From assembly GCA_037157565.1 (NCBI GenBank), contig JAZHRO010000073.1:15444501-15508500 (forward strand): a stretch of DNA of 64,000 bases. The letters run 5' to 3'. Made by a program: the position numbers and the translations under genes. Of the stretch, positions 12,071 to 22,183 are shown one piece after another (the stretch's first letter is position 1; the number at the start of each line of letters is the position of its first letter). The notes below the pieces were generated by a model that was not told the origin of the DNA, did not search any database, and was given only the letters and a program-made list of their open reading frames with translations. The stretch comes from Thalassia testudinum (taxonomy: Eukaryota; Streptophyta; Magnoliopsida; Alismatales; Hydrocharitaceae).

Positions 12071-12565
12071 TGACGACGAATTTATGCAATAGGTAATTAA
12101 TGTTTATTGCAGCACGTAGAATCACTATCAATTTTAATAAGGTAACTGGACTAGGGGTCTGGGTTGAACACGGGGAGACAAGAATTGGAAATCTCATATG
12201 CAAACGAAAGCAAATATGCATTAATACTAACTAGATAATAAAGAGAGAGATAGTATAAGGCATAGAGATCATAAAAATATACTTTTATAGATGCTAGAAA
12301 ATGATTACAACTAGAGTTTTGAGAAATAAACTAAATGCTATTCTACTAGAACAATTAGAATATAGAGAAAGAGAGAAGATTCGAAGTGCAATAACGGTGG
12401 TGGAGAGATCGATCGACAGAGTTGGAGAGGATGCAGAGGAGGACATCCAATAGAGGAATGCTTGGTGGAAGATGTTGGACCTAAGGGTGGACGGCCATGG
12501 TGGACTTCTAGTTGTTCTACTTAAGAGGTGGTGGAAGAAGGTGGAGGAATTTCAAATTAAAGAAT
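12071..12565 (-). repeat. 5' LTR of A2, truncated
   Basis: Matches 1883-2350 closely, including the shared TCATAAAAATATA and CTATTCTACTAGAACAA stretches. It stops after GAATTTCAAATTAAAGAA, where the 3' LTR goes on for about 860 bp more. The break coincides with TGATGAGG at 12566, the start of an LTR-like sequence, so it is read as an insertion. The rest of this LTR is not present up to 64000. Confidence 0.8.
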
Positions 12566-14470
12566 GATGAGGTGTGGCTCATAACAGCTCAAATGCTTAA
12601 GTTAAGCTAGAAACTATGTTAAACGCTACCAATTAACATGATAAAAGGGTTAAGTGTGGAAAAAAATAGAAATGAGTTAAAATAACAAATTGATGTTAAA
12701 AATTCGCAATTAGGTCAATTAATGAGATTCTATTTAAAAGTGTAATTTGAAGATCCAATTACAATTGAACACATGCTTGATTTCAAAAGTACAAATCAAG
12801 GGTTGAATTAACCACTTAAATATTCAGTTAAGCTTTAATGAAAACTTCATTGCATTTGGACATCAATAGGACCTTGAAACCATCACATTACATATTGGTC
12901 CTTCATTCCCTTACATTTTATGCATACAATACTCTCTAGGACTTATTAGAAAAATCGCTAGTGACCCTTTTGTAAAACTTAAGGACCACACTGCCATCTT
13001 TGCACTCACTAATGGGTTCTTTCATAAATGTTCTACCCCTTCATCCTTTAAGGACCTAACTGCAAAATCACCAACACCTATAATGCATGCATATTGTTCA
13101 TACTCGAAGAACACGATGTACAGTCACCGTTGATTCTTTTGTGCCTTTGATCCTTCTGTGGATCTTCTTCAAAAATTCTTGCTCCTTTGCATGGTGCATT
13201 GTCACCACCCTTAGATCTAATCCAATGGTTAGATTTCATCTATATTCTTCCCATGCTCCTCTCGAACTCTTCTCATCGTTGGTGACCTAATATCCCAATC
13301 CCACCTCCACGGTGCCCAGATCACTACCTTGGCTATTTAAGCACCATCCCAACTCCTCGCACATGCGATCAGCTCCTCTCCTACATCTTTTGAGCTAACC
13401 TCTTCATCCATTCTAGTTTCCTCTCCTCACTCTGCCTCCAGCTCCATTGCTGTAACGATGAAGCTCCACTTCTTCGACTCTCCTCACTACTAAGGACCAC
13501 ATATCACCTGAAGGTGACCCAGAGCCCTACTAGTGGACTCCCCCCCCCCCCCCACCCCGAGTCTAAGTCTTCTCCCTCAGTTCTTCCTCTCCATCTACTG
13601 GGTGGAGGTCTTCAGGCCCCGTTCTTCCTTTTAGTGTAGGATTTCCTACTTTCTAGAGTAGTCTAGAGTAGTATTTAGCGTACTTTAGATCATGTAGGAG
13701 TAGATTAGATGATGATTTAGTTGATGTGTTAGTTTAGATTAGAGTAGTTTAGTTAAATTTGATCTCGCCCTATTTCTCCACTTTCATTCTGATCCATTGT
13801 TTTCCCCCTACACTCCACAATTCACTTCTGATTGTTTCCCTCATTTTCTTTTATTCATAGTTCACCTCCTCCATTGTAGCAACCATTAGATCTAAAGTTC
13901 ATTAACTATCAGATCTAATGGAACCCTCCTTGTAGGTGTACTCCATAAGGAGTCAAGGAGTGGAAATATAGCCTTTTTCTCATCTCCATGTCTGATGAAA
14001 GGTACGAGAAGTAGCAAAAGTGAAAGAAAGAGGTGTCTCCTACTCTTATGGCTAACTAAAGGAAAAGCAAGGCAATCAAAGAAGATGTGGATGAGGCATT
14101 GGACTTCAATCATCCTTCAATTCCCATGCCACTATGAATTGAAAACCTAAACACAACATCCTAAACCCTAAACCTACAAAGTAAACTCAAAGCTGAATAA
14201 ATTTTGATAGAGTTTTCCCTATAATATAAACATTCTCCAGTTCCTGCGTATAAAATATGTTATGTAGTCACACCCTACATTCAGATCAAATAAAAAAACC
14301 AATTAACATGTGGGCACACCCCACATTTCATGTGCACACCATCACATAATAATAATAATGACAAATGGAAGAGACCATTGAGCATTTAAGCTAAATTAAT
14401 GCATTTTAGCTAAACATTGATGCATTGAAACATGCAATTAAATTACATTCAAAATTAAATCTATAACTAA
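12566..14470 (+). repeat. TGATGA-family LTR copy 1 (right edge unresolved)
   Basis: Begins TGATGAGGTGTGG beside the cut A2 LTR. It shares layout with the solo LTR at 22184-26221: AT-rich first part, TATA-like box about 765 bp in (TATTTAAG, 13334-13341), and a TAG-rich tract (13625-13760, GTAGATTAGAGTAGTTTAG) matching that at 23268-23335. A 14-base C run lies at 13540-13553. I could not find a terminal CA plus a repeat of the AAGAA flank, so the right end is unknown; the G-rich array and CACTA end may interrupt it. Confidence 0.5.
13334..13341 (+). promoter_or_regulatory. TATA-like box of LTR copy 1
   Basis: TATTTAAG followed by a CT-rich leader, at nearly the same distance from the LTR start (768 bp) as TATAAATA in the solo LTR at 22184 (761 bp). 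Confidence 0.45.
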
Positions 14471-14499
14471 ATACTATAATAAAAGTTAGAAATTATGGC

Positions 14500-15240
14500 C
14501 ATAAAAGGAGGTGATGGTCATGGCAGCAGTTGGTGATGGTGGTGGTAGTTGTGTGGTGGTGGTGGGGGCAGGAGAAGGTGGTCGTGGTGGCAACAGGAGG
14601 CGGTGGTCGTGGTGGTGGCGGTGTTGGTGGTGGCAAGGGGTGGCGGTGGTGCAGTTGGTGGTGGGGCTAGCGGTAGGGTGGTGGTGGTTGTGCAAGGTGG
14701 TGGTCTGGTGGTGGTGGCTGCAAGGTGGTGGTGGTGGTGTTGGTGGTGTGTGGTGGTGCTGCTGGAGGTGGCAGCAGGGGCAGGAGGTGGTGGCAACAGA
14801 GGTGGCGGCGGCAAGTGGTGGTGGCGACAGGGGCAAAAGGTGGTGGTGGCAGAGGTGGCTGCTGTGAGTTGTGGTGGCGACAGGGGCAGGAGATGGTGGC
14901 AGCAGAGGTGGTGGCAGCGAGTGGTGGTGGTGTTGGTGGTGGCTGCAGGGGTAGGAGGTGGTAGAGGCGAGTGCTGCTGCTGCGGGTGGCAACTGGTGGT
15001 GGTGGTGCTGGTAGTGGGCGAGGGGGAGGGGAAGGAGGAGGCGAGTGGAGGAGGAAGAACAGGAGGAGGATGGCTACCCCTTGAGGTTGCGAAGGAGAAG
15101 CCAAGGTAGAGGAGGAGTCACAGTGATGCTCACGAAGGAGGAGCCGACAGGAGGAGGTCTCGCAGAGGGGAGGGGCAGGAGGAGGTCACGAGGTGGAGGA
15201 GGATCCAAGGAGGTCGCTTCAGATTTGGGATGTTGGGGGG
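14500..15240 (+). repeat. G-rich GGT/GGC array with 53-bp imperfect repeats
   Basis: Strongly strand-asymmetric DNA made of GGTGG and GGCAGCAG words. A CAGGGGCA-like landmark recurs at 14775, 14828, 14881 and 14946, giving periods of 53, 53 and 65 bp. All six-frame open stretches here are low complexity (Gly/Val/Trp or Pro/His/Thr runs), so none is called a gene. Its right end runs straight into the subterminal region of a CACTA element and it may be internal CACTA DNA. The plus strand could form G-quadruplexes. Confidence 0.75.
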
Positions 15241-15249
15241 GAGTCGGGT

Positions 15250-15791
15250 CTGTGCTAGGGATTTAACTCAACATTCTCTGCCGTTCCTAATAAACTGTCG
15301 ATGATGTGCTTATTACCGACCGTTAATAACGGTCGAGAATAACTCCTTTCCCGACTGTTAAGGTGAAACAGTCGACGATAGACTTTGAAAATTTGCCCGC
15401 CTGCACTGGCGGGTTATGAAAACATTATCGTCGACTGTTAATATGGAAACAGTCAACTATATTATTATTCGCAACCATTAGAAATGGTCGACAATGGTGT
15501 CAACTAGATGTCTTAATTATACTTCACTTTTTTGATCGTTATATATTTCACAGTCAAGGATTTCATTTATCCTTGACCGTTTATATCACAACAGTCGAGT
15601 AAATTTTTATTCTCCTCGGTTTATAATGGTCGAGAATATTCTCAACCTCCTTGATTGTTTTGCAGATGACAAAGTTAATGACTAGACTTTTGGCAATTGT
15701 TCCTATTAAAACGGTCGAGAATAACATTATTGTCGACCGTTACTTGAATGGTAAAAAATTTCCACTGCGGACAGTACTTTTTTTACTAGTG
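15250..15791 (-). mobile_element. End of a CACTA (En/Spm) DNA transposon
   Basis: The right terminus (15772-15791), read inward on the minus strand, is CACTAGTAAAAAAAGTACTG, a canonical CACTA inverted repeat. Inside it lie many subterminal repeats in both orientations, of the type CGGTCGAGAATAA and GTCGACCGTTA (for example at 15330, 15430, 15710 and 15735), which bind transposase in this superfamily. A 3-bp target copy AGG would follow at 15792. No transposase frame is present. The opposite end is not clear: a weak candidate TACTATAATAAAAG at 14472 has no subterminal repeats beside it, so this may be a truncated or deletion-derived copy. Confidence 0.8.
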
Positions 15792-17180
15792 AGGACCTCC
15801 TCATACATTCCACATATCACAAAGGTCCTCCTGATGCGTGGAATTGAATTTGATTTGATTGTTTAAGATCGATTTGGTTTTTCTGGTCGATTGAAGAATT
15901 TTGCAAGTAATTTAGGTTAATCGATTTTAACCGATAAAATTGAGTTTATATGGGTGTAATTGAGTTGTATATGATGGGTGTGAGCTATTTTTTATTGGAG
16001 TTTGAATGAGCACTATGTTTACACCCAATTCTCAGAAATGATACTATTTCTGGGTAGTTTAGACCTATGAAAATCAGTTGCACTAATTTAAGGTTTAAAC
16101 CTTGTCCTAATGAGATTCTCAACATTACATTGGATGCCTGAACACCAATTAATGGTGTGTAGGTATCCTAGATGATCAAAACATCTTGGCAAACAAGATT
16201 AAGAGCCCAGGTGGGTGACATTGCTTCTTGATTTACAAGGGTTTTAATTTGACATTTGGAGTTTGATTGATGTTTATAAGGTCAGAATGAAGGATCTTAG
16301 TTGAGATGCAAATGGTTTAAATGTCTAGTTTGACCCATTTTCTTCTGTTGTCTATGATGAAGAGAAGGGTCAGAATTAGGTTTTTTTTTGTAGAGTTCTG
16401 TTCACACGTGAATTTATTTTGATGAATTTCAAACCTTCAACAAAGTGTTTGCATTGATTTCCAAGTAGATTCCCATGGATTTCATTCACTGGATTGGATA
16501 AATGTAGTAGTAGCAATCATTGCTCTGTTGATCTGATCTAGGAATTTATCCTTAAGAATTAAGTCTTGATTTGAAGTGGTTTTTGAAGATGAAGTCTTTC
16601 AAATGTGAGATTCTATGTTTTGATTCAACTCAGACCTAAGAAGGTCTAATTGACTAGGTTTTCAAAGTCCCATCTTGATGCAGCAACTACAACAGCTGAA
16701 ATGGCTACTAAAATTAAGCAGCAGCCACTGTTTGGCCTGGATTGGAGTGGATTTGAGTTAGGAATCATTGAGGATTGATGAAACTGACATTTGTATAATG
16801 TTAGGACTTAATGAAAAAGCATTCTTATACAATTGAGTTATTCAAATGTGTTCTGAAATAGTTTGTAATTGTCCAGAAACTCCTTTGTCAGCTATTCTTG
16901 AATGAATTAGCTGTTCAAAAGTAAAATGTGAATGAAATTGATTTGGAAATAATGTTAAAATGATCAAACATATTTCAGCTGGTGTAGTGAGTGTGTGTGA
17001 GTGTTTGAATTGCATTTCAGCCATCTGAATTGAATTTTAAGGCTTATGTTCTTTGTTGAAATCCTATTCTAAGCCATATTTGGACGAGATTGAGAAAATA
17101 TAAAAAAATACAAAAAACTATAAATAAACAAAATAAAGGTGTCTCGAGTAAGATTAGATAGTTTTATAGGTGTGTACAAA
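15792..17180. other. Unassigned noncoding DNA
   Basis: About 1.4 kb, moderately AT-rich, with short frames only. Composition and texture resemble the distal part of the solo LTR at 22184-26221, so it may continue LTR copy 1 after the CACTA insertion, but I could not align the two by eye. I see no gene. Confidence 0.4.
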
Positions 17181-17248
17181 GTTTCAATGTATTATGAACC
17201 CCCGGCTTAGTAGAACATACTAGCCGATAGTTCAGTATACTTTGAAAC
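17181..17248. repeat. Two-tier hairpin (68 bp)
   Basis: The outer arms 17181-17199 and 17230-17248 pair at 16 of 19 positions. An inner pair CGGCTTAGTA / TACTAGCCG encloses a five-base loop. The near-perfect inverted repeat stands out from its AT-rich surroundings. It could be a small foldback element or a hairpin RNA source; there is no evidence of expression. Confidence 0.7.
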
Positions 17249-18598
17249 TCAATAAAGAACCAATGTTCAAACCAAAAAGAATCTCTTCTTCTCTCATCTC
17301 ACCCTTTCTCTCTCATCTCCTACCTCTACTATATATATAAAAACCATAAAATTAGAAAGTGCCAAAAAATAACCAAAAATACCATGTATAGTATATTTAT
17401 ACTTGTAAATATGAGTTAATACTAAGCTATATGTATATATTGTAAAATATATAAACAATGTACATATATAACTTACAATTATATTCTCTATATTAAATTA
17501 AGTATTTAGAATGAGTTATTATATATAACTTTATTGTGTAATTATATATTAATTTATATTAACTTAAATGTATATAAACCTAAGTACTTATAAAAACCTA
17601 TGTATATGTCTATCATCGTACCTAATACTATACATACATATTTAATTATTTAATATATACTATATAATACCTGTAAATTAATTTAATCATGTATTTATTG
17701 TAGATAATTAAGTTATTAAGTTAATTAGGTAAATTATTAACTTACAATAAAATAAATTAGTCAACTAAGTTAATACTGAAGTAATTTATCAGGTACTCCT
17801 ATATTATTATAAGTATATTTGACCTATTTATACTGTATTTATATCATATTACATTATTTATAACTTAAATATGTACATATCTATTTAAAATACGTATTTA
17901 AATGTATATAAATTAAAATAAAGACTCTAAAATAAATTAAAAATGTGTAATAAATAGTTTATTATATAAATTAACTCTGTGCAAGGTCAATGACATCATT
18001 AATTTATTAATTTGAACTTTAATTAACAAATTGAACCCTAATTTAACATGTGCATAGTAACAAATTTAGGTAATTTTTAAATATAACTAGTTAAGTTATT
18101 ATATTAAATTAACTACATAATTATGTCTCCCTATATAAGGGCTTTCCAAAAATATAAATTAATTAAATTTTGGGATTAATTTCGACCCTCAAATCGAGGG
18201 CCAAAATCATGAAATCAAGACACTCGGGCATTGAGTAGCACTCAAAAGGCGTTAAACAAAGCACCACATCAGTGGTGTGCGATTGCTTTGAGCGATATAA
18301 AATGAATTCAGTGTGTAGCATGGCACGTTGAAATGAGAAAAAATCGAGCATATTACCCATACCCTCTCCCCTCTTACGAGCATATAAATGAGCATCTGTG
18401 AACAGTGCATAGGCCAATGGCCTACATTGTAGTGGGCTGATATTGGGCCTGAATGGGCTTAAAAGAATGCACTCGAAAATGCCTAAAAACAACTAGGGCC
18501 GATTCATAGTAGTGGTCTTCTCTCACCCCTATGGGGTGTTGTCTATCTCATGAACCTAACCAGTCTGCCCATCAAAAACCCAATTTTTAGGTGAGTGA
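17249..18598. other. AT-rich unassigned flank of element B
   Basis: 17330-18130 is extremely AT-rich (TATA, TTAAT and ATTAA words) with no frame. 18131-18598 is of ordinary composition, with a 109-codon minus-strand frame (18163-18492) that has no recognisable motif. The flank resumes after element B at 62136, where it is again TA-rich. Identity unknown. Confidence 0.5.
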
Positions 18599-18603
18599 AT
18601 AGT

Positions 18604-18717
18604 TGATGGAGCGATTTTCGCATGTGTTTTGGGGAAATAATGTCGTAGCTTGTAGTATAGTTGCGTGAAACCCTCGATCAAAAATATTTGTAAAATAACG
18701 ACACTTTGAGTCTTGGT
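18604..18717 (-). repeat. 3' LTR of B, outer 114 bp
   Basis: Matches the inner edge of the 5' LTR (56941-57054): both run GAGCGATTTTCGC, then CCCTCGATCAAAAATATTT, then ACTTTGAGTC. It is split from the rest of the LTR (28330-30533) by the Copia insertion, with TTGGT duplicated at 18713-18717 and 28325-28329. Confidence 0.93.
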
Positions 18718-19394
18718 TGTGATTCCCTACTTGGAGGGGTGAGATCACCGTGATGTAAAAATAATGCAGAAATATAAATAGAACAATCTCACAAAATAAC
18801 AATCACACAATGTACACAATGATTTTTAGGTGGAAACCCAGCCTGGGTGAAAACCACCACCTAACCCTCTCGAGTTAGGATTTTCCAATCAACCAAGTTG
18901 ATCGAATCCACTAAACGAATCACTTAAACGAGGGTGATTCAATCTCAATTACAACCACGCTACTTTATACGAGGGTAGCATACCTCAAACCCCTTCTCTT
19001 CACGAGAAGGATTTTGTCTCACAAAGGAGATAGGAATTCGCAAAGCGAATACCCAACATAAGCAAACTAAAATACAAGAATAGTCCTATAGAGCCAACAA
19101 AGATATTCTTAAACTAAGCTTCTATAGGAGTTAGGATGCTTCCCTTTGCAAGAAGTACGTCGACGACGCGAATGTGTGAACCACATGGTAGCACTTCGTC
19201 ACTCTTGTAATCACGGAGGGAGAGCAGGTGCGCAACAGGAATCAAGCTCTCTAGGTGTAGAACTAAGCTTGGAGAGCAAGAGGTTTCTTCTATATGATCT
19301 TCTTCTTCTTTTAGACACCAAAGAGTGGAAAGTATGTAGCTTGGGTGTGTCTTGGTGTATCTAGGTGTATTTTTTGAGTGGCAAAGGTTCTCCT

Positions 19395-19404
19395 CTATTT
19401 ATAG
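19395..19404 (-). promoter_or_regulatory. TATA box of Copia LTR, in a palindrome
   Basis: Minus-strand CTATAAATAG at the centre of the inverted repeat CCTCTAT / ATAGAGG. The partner LTR has the same at 27270-27285. Confidence 0.65.
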
Positions 19405-19513
19405 AGGCCCTAGGAAGGCTTTGGAAGGCCTTGGAAGGCTTTCATAGCCGTTGGCTGCAAGCTCCAAGAGAATCAAGCTGAAATCAAGATTAATCATTAC
19501 ACTGACAGGGTTA

Positions 19514-20035
19514 TCAGACGTCTGATCCTGGCATCAGACTTTTGAAAAACCAGTTTAAGACATCTGGGAACAAAGTCTGATGTCTGATTATAGGTAGGTG
19601 TCCTTCCTAACTTGAATCAGATCGAAACAAGGTTCTAGTGGAACTGCATCAAACGACACACAGGACGTCTGGAAACCTACTTTCTGTGGAAATGGATTCC
19701 CAAGGGAGTGCAACAGTTATAAAATCTCTGAAAAGAGATTTTGGGTCAGCCGAGGCAAAACGGTCATGTCTCAGACGTCTGGGGTCCTCTACGGACGTCT
19801 AATATGAGGCTAACGGTCATTTCCTTTATTGTTTGCTAAGCTAGCCAATGGTCCACTAATTGGACGTTTGGCAAAGTCATCAGACGTCTGCTGAGATGTC
19901 TAGACTAAGGTATGGACATCTAATTTCATCAGACAAAACTAAGTCCAGCTTAAATATCATCGGACATCTAAGTCAACAGTTAGATGTCTTAAAAGTCATT
20001 ATCAGAGGTCTGAGTTTCATATTAGACATCTGAAA
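19514..20035. repeat. Cluster of AGACGTCT-like palindromes
   Basis: About fifteen copies of a short motif centred on GACGTC or GACATC in roughly 520 bp, for example TCAGACGTCTGA at 19514-19525. The partner LTR repeats the cluster at 27390-27915. Sireviruses are known to carry repeated palindromes in their LTRs; this would be this lineage's version. The ACGT core suggests a bZIP-type site (inference). Confidence 0.75.
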
Positions 20036-20441
20036 AGGCTGTTTGAACCCTAGTTTGGTTTTCTAAGTTCTCTATAGAAAACCTAAGTATTCTAGGGTTT
20101 TGCAAGTATTCCTAGGACTATTGTTAGGGAACTTTGAGGCTCTTTAACATGAATTTAAGTAACAAAATAAAGAGCAACAAAAGAAACAAAAATACAAGGA
20201 TTATAAGGAAAGGAAATCTATCCTATTCTTCATCTCCTTCCTTCTTCAAGCCATCGCTCCTCGCGAAGCTCTTCTATTCTCCATCAAGCTCCTCCAATCC
20301 ACCATGGATGTGAGCTCGAACTTCATCTAACCACGTCTCCATTTACAATTAACCTGAAATCTAAGACTTCAAGTGCAAATGTTAAATGACCCATGTTTTG
20401 TTATCACAAAAATAAACGATCGCGGTGCTCTAGCACCAAAA

Positions 20442-20720
20442 ATCTCCCCCTTTTTGATGATGACAAAACCATAAATAATAATGCAAAAAATCCTCCCCCT
20501 TTTTGACATTATCAAAAAGGTTTAATTGATTTTTAAATTACTTATAACTCCCCCTTAAAACATGCTCTTCTATGAATTTCTTTTAACAAGAGTAATGTCC
20601 TCCCCCTTTTTGTAACAACAAGATAGCTATTATTTTTCTCCCCCTTACTAAAGGAACTATAGCTAACTTACATCTCCCCCTTAATAATTGACAATAAGCT
20701 CATAATTTAAACTCCCCCTA
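20442..20720 (-). repeat. Multiplied polypurine tracts of the Copia element
   Basis: On the minus strand AAAAAGGGGGAG-type tracts recur just inside the 3' LTR. Plus-strand CTCCCCC cores occur near 20443, 20494, 20550, 20601, 20639, 20673 and 20711. The one touching the LTR is the expected plus-strand primer; the others are the repeated tracts typical of Sireviruses. Confidence 0.88.
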
Positions 20721-20908
20721 TCTATATGCTTAATGATAAAAGGATAGGGTAAAGGGTTTTGCCTCACCTACCATGGCCGATAAAATGGCCTAAATGGAGG
20801 TGGTGGAGGCCACATTGGATGGGGCTCCCATCCGTAGCCTGGAGGCCCAGGCATCGGTGCTGATCTCCAATTTGGTGGTCGACATGCGATGAGTTGTTTG
20901 GTTGTTCG

Positions 20909-22183
20909 TCATCTCGTTGGTCTTCTCGTTCTCCTCCTTAGTCTACTCTTTGGTTCTCCCAACTCAAGTTGACCAGCCTTGAGCTTGTAGGTCCAATCTC
21001 TTGTACTATAGTTACCATTGAAACCTACAAAACAAGATTCCAAATCTTTCTTCGATATCCAAGTGAGCTTGGATCCGGATTTGTTAGCGGGTCTCCTTGA
21101 CAGAGATCCTTTCTCAACCTTAAGGCTATGCAAATTTTCTACTTTGTTGATTAATTTGTTAGAATTTTCCCTAAGACATGCGATTTCTTTTTCTATAACA
21201 TTTATCTTAGTCTTTAAATTAGAAATTTCTAATTTTAGACTAGCATTTTCCTTAATCAATTTAGTATTTTCATTAATTAAATCCTTATTTTCTAATAACA
21301 AGTTATTTTTCCTAGGACTAGCTTCTAGATCCTTGAGTTTTATTTCTAATCTTTCATTTTCATTTTTAGGAAAACTAAGATTCTTCTTAATGCTTTTATT
21401 TTCTACCTTAAGTGATTTACTAACTTCAAAAAGCTCATTAAAAGCATTTTGTAAATCAGAATTTACCTCGTTGTCAGAGTCTCTTCCGCTTTCATTGTCG
21501 CTTTCTCCTAAGGCCATGAAACCAAAGCAAGTGGTTTCATCCTTCATAGACTTTTCTTCTTCCTCTTCCTTCGAGTTTGAGTCATCCCAAGTTGCTTGGA
21601 ATGCCTTTTTCTTAGACTTCTTCTCCTTTTCTTTCTTCTTCTCCTTCTTGAGAAGTGGGCATTCTGGTCGTAGATGCCATTTTTCGTTGCAGTGGTAGCA
21701 ATGTCTTGGGCTTTCCTTCTTCTCCTTCTTTTCTTTCTTTGACTCCCTACAAAACTTGAAAATTTTCTTAAGTAAAATTTTAAAGTCTTCGTCGTCGGAA
21801 CTTACCTCGCTATCTGATGCAGCTCTGAATGCGAGGGTCTTCTTCGATCTTGGTTCCGGTGTGTCCTTCTTTTGATTCAGCTTTGTCTCATAGGCCATTA
21901 GATTGCCTAGGAGATCCTCCATATTGAGCTCCACCACCTCATTTGCTTCCTCAATCGCAGTGATCTTCTGCTCCCATTATGGTCCAAGGGAACGGAGTAG
22001 CTTTCCTTGAAGCTCCCCCTTGATGAAAGTCTTCCCTAAAGCTTTCAAATTATTTACTGTGAGAGTGAACCTAATGTTCATCTCACTTAAAGATTCGTTA
22101 GACTTCATAGAAAAATATCCAAATTCTTGAGAAAGTAAATTTATTTTAGAAGTCTTTACCTTTGAGGTACCTTCGTGAGTTAC
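20909..22183 (-). pseudogene. gag: Copia gag, C-terminal two-thirds
   Basis: After the solo-LTR break the frame resumes HEGTSKVKTSKINLL, the classical Sirevirus gag continuation. One TAG/TAA-type stop lies near 21974 (after LLRSLGP). The long frame 20909-21937 (342 codons) follows: a zinc knuckle CYHCNEKWHLRPEC (CX2CX4HX4C), a Lys/Glu-rich stretch, then a long coiled-coil-like region rich in Asn, Leu and Lys. The frame ends at 20909 with no protease 'DSGCS' start after it; a Pro-rich tail is readable between 20770 and 20900 in another frame. Gag packages element RNA. The near-intact length is unusual among the decayed frames of this window. Confidence 0.88.

Larger units (their letters stand above)
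1883..12565 (-). mobile_element. Athila-type gypsy element A2
   Basis: A minus-strand LTR retrotransposon inserted in the gag of H0. Left to right it holds the 3' LTR (1883-3237), 3' noncoding DNA, integrase, RNase H, RT, protease, gag, leader, primer site and the first 495 bp of the 5' LTR. The domain order and motifs ([13 protein letters not shown] integrase relatives in B and C, no chromodomain) are those of the Athila clade. The left target flank is AATAT (1878-1882). The 5' LTR stops at 12565 where another LTR-like sequence starts, and its remaining 860 bp or so were not found, so the right target copy is unresolved. Every coding domain is broken. Confidence 0.85.
18718..20441 (-). repeat. 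3' LTR of the Copia element (1724 bp)
   Basis: Same length as its partner at 26601-28324 and closely matching throughout. The outer end starts TGTGATTCCC. The inner end reads GGTGCTCTAGCACC, itself a palindrome. A TATA box lies in a palindrome at 19394-19405 and a cluster of AGACGTCT-like motifs at 19514-20035. Confidence 0.93.

Noticed and set aside
13486..13500. CACTACTAAGGACC as the left CACTA end
   Set aside because: It does not extend the TIR CACTAGTAAAAAAAG and has no subterminal repeats nearby; the match is limited to five bases.
14486..15109. Long open frames on both strands (up to 186 codons)
   Set aside because: They are translations of the GGT/GGC array: Gly/Val/Trp on one strand and Pro/His/Thr on the other, open in several frames at once. 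No domain or start context.
18163..18492. 109-codon minus-strand frame left of B
   Set aside because: No motif, no neighbour context, ordinary length for chance in this composition. Left as unassigned DNA.
21018..21698. 226-codon plus-strand frame
   Set aside because: It is antisense to the Copia gag, which has a zinc knuckle and coiled coil; the plus frame is Leu/Ser/Phe-rich from the AT-rich complement.
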